From CAZLBC01 sp964557575 (GTDB lineage: Bacteria > Planctomycetota > Phycisphaerae > SM23-33), in contig CAZLBC010000157.1 in the NCBI GenBank assembly GCA_964557575.1, positions 1 through 7,188 of the forward strand: DNA of 7,188 nucleotides. Reading direction: 5' to 3'. The notes under the pieces were generated by a model. The model made no database searches and was not told the origin of the DNA. It saw only the letters and a program-made list of their open reading frames with translations. A program made the translations under genes and the position numbers. Below are positions 6,704 through 7,188 of the stretch, piece after piece. Each line of letters begins with the position of its first letter. The first letter of the stretch is position 1.

Positions 6704-7188
6704 TTACTTGTTCTCGAAACACAGCAGCCTGCCGGCGGTCGTGGCGGCAAACAGCCTGCCGTGCGCGGCGGCCATCCCGTCCCAGGAGACGGGGGCGTCG
6801 AGCTTGTGCTCGGCGATCTTTTCACCGTTATCGGCGTTGTAAAAGACAATCATGCCGCCGAGCCGTCCCTCGTATGCCGCGTGGGGATCGTCGGCGGGGA
6901 TCGTCGTCGGCGCGGCGGCGAGCAGGAGGCGCGTGCCCGCCTTCAGTACCGCCCGCGGCCTGATCGACAGTTTCTGTTTCCACGCGTAGGGGTAGGGCTG
7001 CTCCTTCTTTCCGAGTTTTCTGAAGTCCGGGGGGTCGCTTTCGTCCCCGGTGAAGGGTTTGTTTTTCCGCTGGAACATGACGTAGCGGCCGTTCGCCCCG
7101 CCGCCGCGGTGGACGCCCCAGACGCCCGTGTCGTCATAGACGAAGATGATGCCGTAGGGAACGGCGATGCCGAAGTTCCGCCGGCGGC
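6704..7188 (-). CDS. PQQ-like beta-propeller protein, C-terminal part (partial at window edge)
   Basis: The frame is open from the right edge to TAA at 6704-6706, giving the last 160 residues of a longer protein. An internal Met at 7078 is not taken as the start, because the reading upstream of it (for example I-I-F-V-Y-D-D-T-G-V-W-G) is good coding sequence of the same kind. The fragment contains propeller strands, a Y-N-A-D-N-G-E-K blade motif and a closing W-D-G-M-A-A-A-H-G-R-L segment ending in L-L-C-F-E-N-K. It aligns collinearly with the end of the second propeller of the next gene, so the two are paralogues. Whether it also has an N-terminal methyltransferase-like domain or signal peptide cannot be seen. 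It is the first visible gene of the operon; the promoter lies outside the window. Confidence 0.85.
   Translation of the reverse strand, partial: RRRNFGIAVPYGIIFVYDDTGVWGVHRGGGANGRYVMFQRKNKPFTGDESDPPDFRKLGKKEQPYPYAWKQKLSIRPRAVLKAGTRLLLAAAPTTIPADDPHAAYEGRLGGMIVFYNADNGEKIAEHKLDAPVSWDGMAAAHGRLFAATTAGRLLCFENK

Overview
The window is G+C-rich, gene-dense bacterial DNA. Its gene content points to the PVC group or a neighbouring phylum (Planctomycetota, Lentisphaerota, Kiritimatiellota or Hydrogenedentota). The pointers are a large secreted protein joining a methyltransferase-like domain to PQQ-like beta-propellers, a twin-arginine-exported Gfo/Idh/MocA oxidoreductase, and a secreted glycosidase-like TIM-barrel protein. 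This taxonomic placement is an inference from family types I recognise, not from a marker gene.

Layout. Bases 1-19 hold what is probably the last few codons of a plus-strand gene, followed by a textbook intrinsic terminator (45-82). A short 6-bp inverted repeat (81-99) and an AT-richer leader precede a plus-strand gene (208-1983, GTG start) for a secreted glycoside-hydrolase-like protein with a C-terminal beta-rich domain. From the right edge, three minus-strand genes form a tight operon with 23-nt and 17-nt gaps, and the two downstream genes have clear Shine-Dalgarno sites. They are the 3' end of a PQQ-like propeller protein (6704-7188, cut by the window edge), the methyltransferase-propeller fusion of 1066 aa (3480-6680), and a Tat-exported Gfo/Idh/MocA oxidoreductase of 478 aa (2026-3462). 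The operon converges on the glycosidase-like gene across 42 bp. There is no gene-free stretch over 300 bases.

How the genes may work together. All three genes with visible N-termini encode export signals, so the locus looks devoted to envelope or periplasmic chemistry, most plausibly carbohydrate recognition, oxidation or cleavage. The two propeller genes are paralogous over their C-terminal modules and probably arose by tandem duplication. The substrate cannot be read from the sequence. The most unusual point is an exported protein carrying a recognisable SAM-binding motif I, in a compartment not expected to contain SAM. I found no tRNA, rRNA, CRISPR array, insertion sequence, phage gene or defence system.
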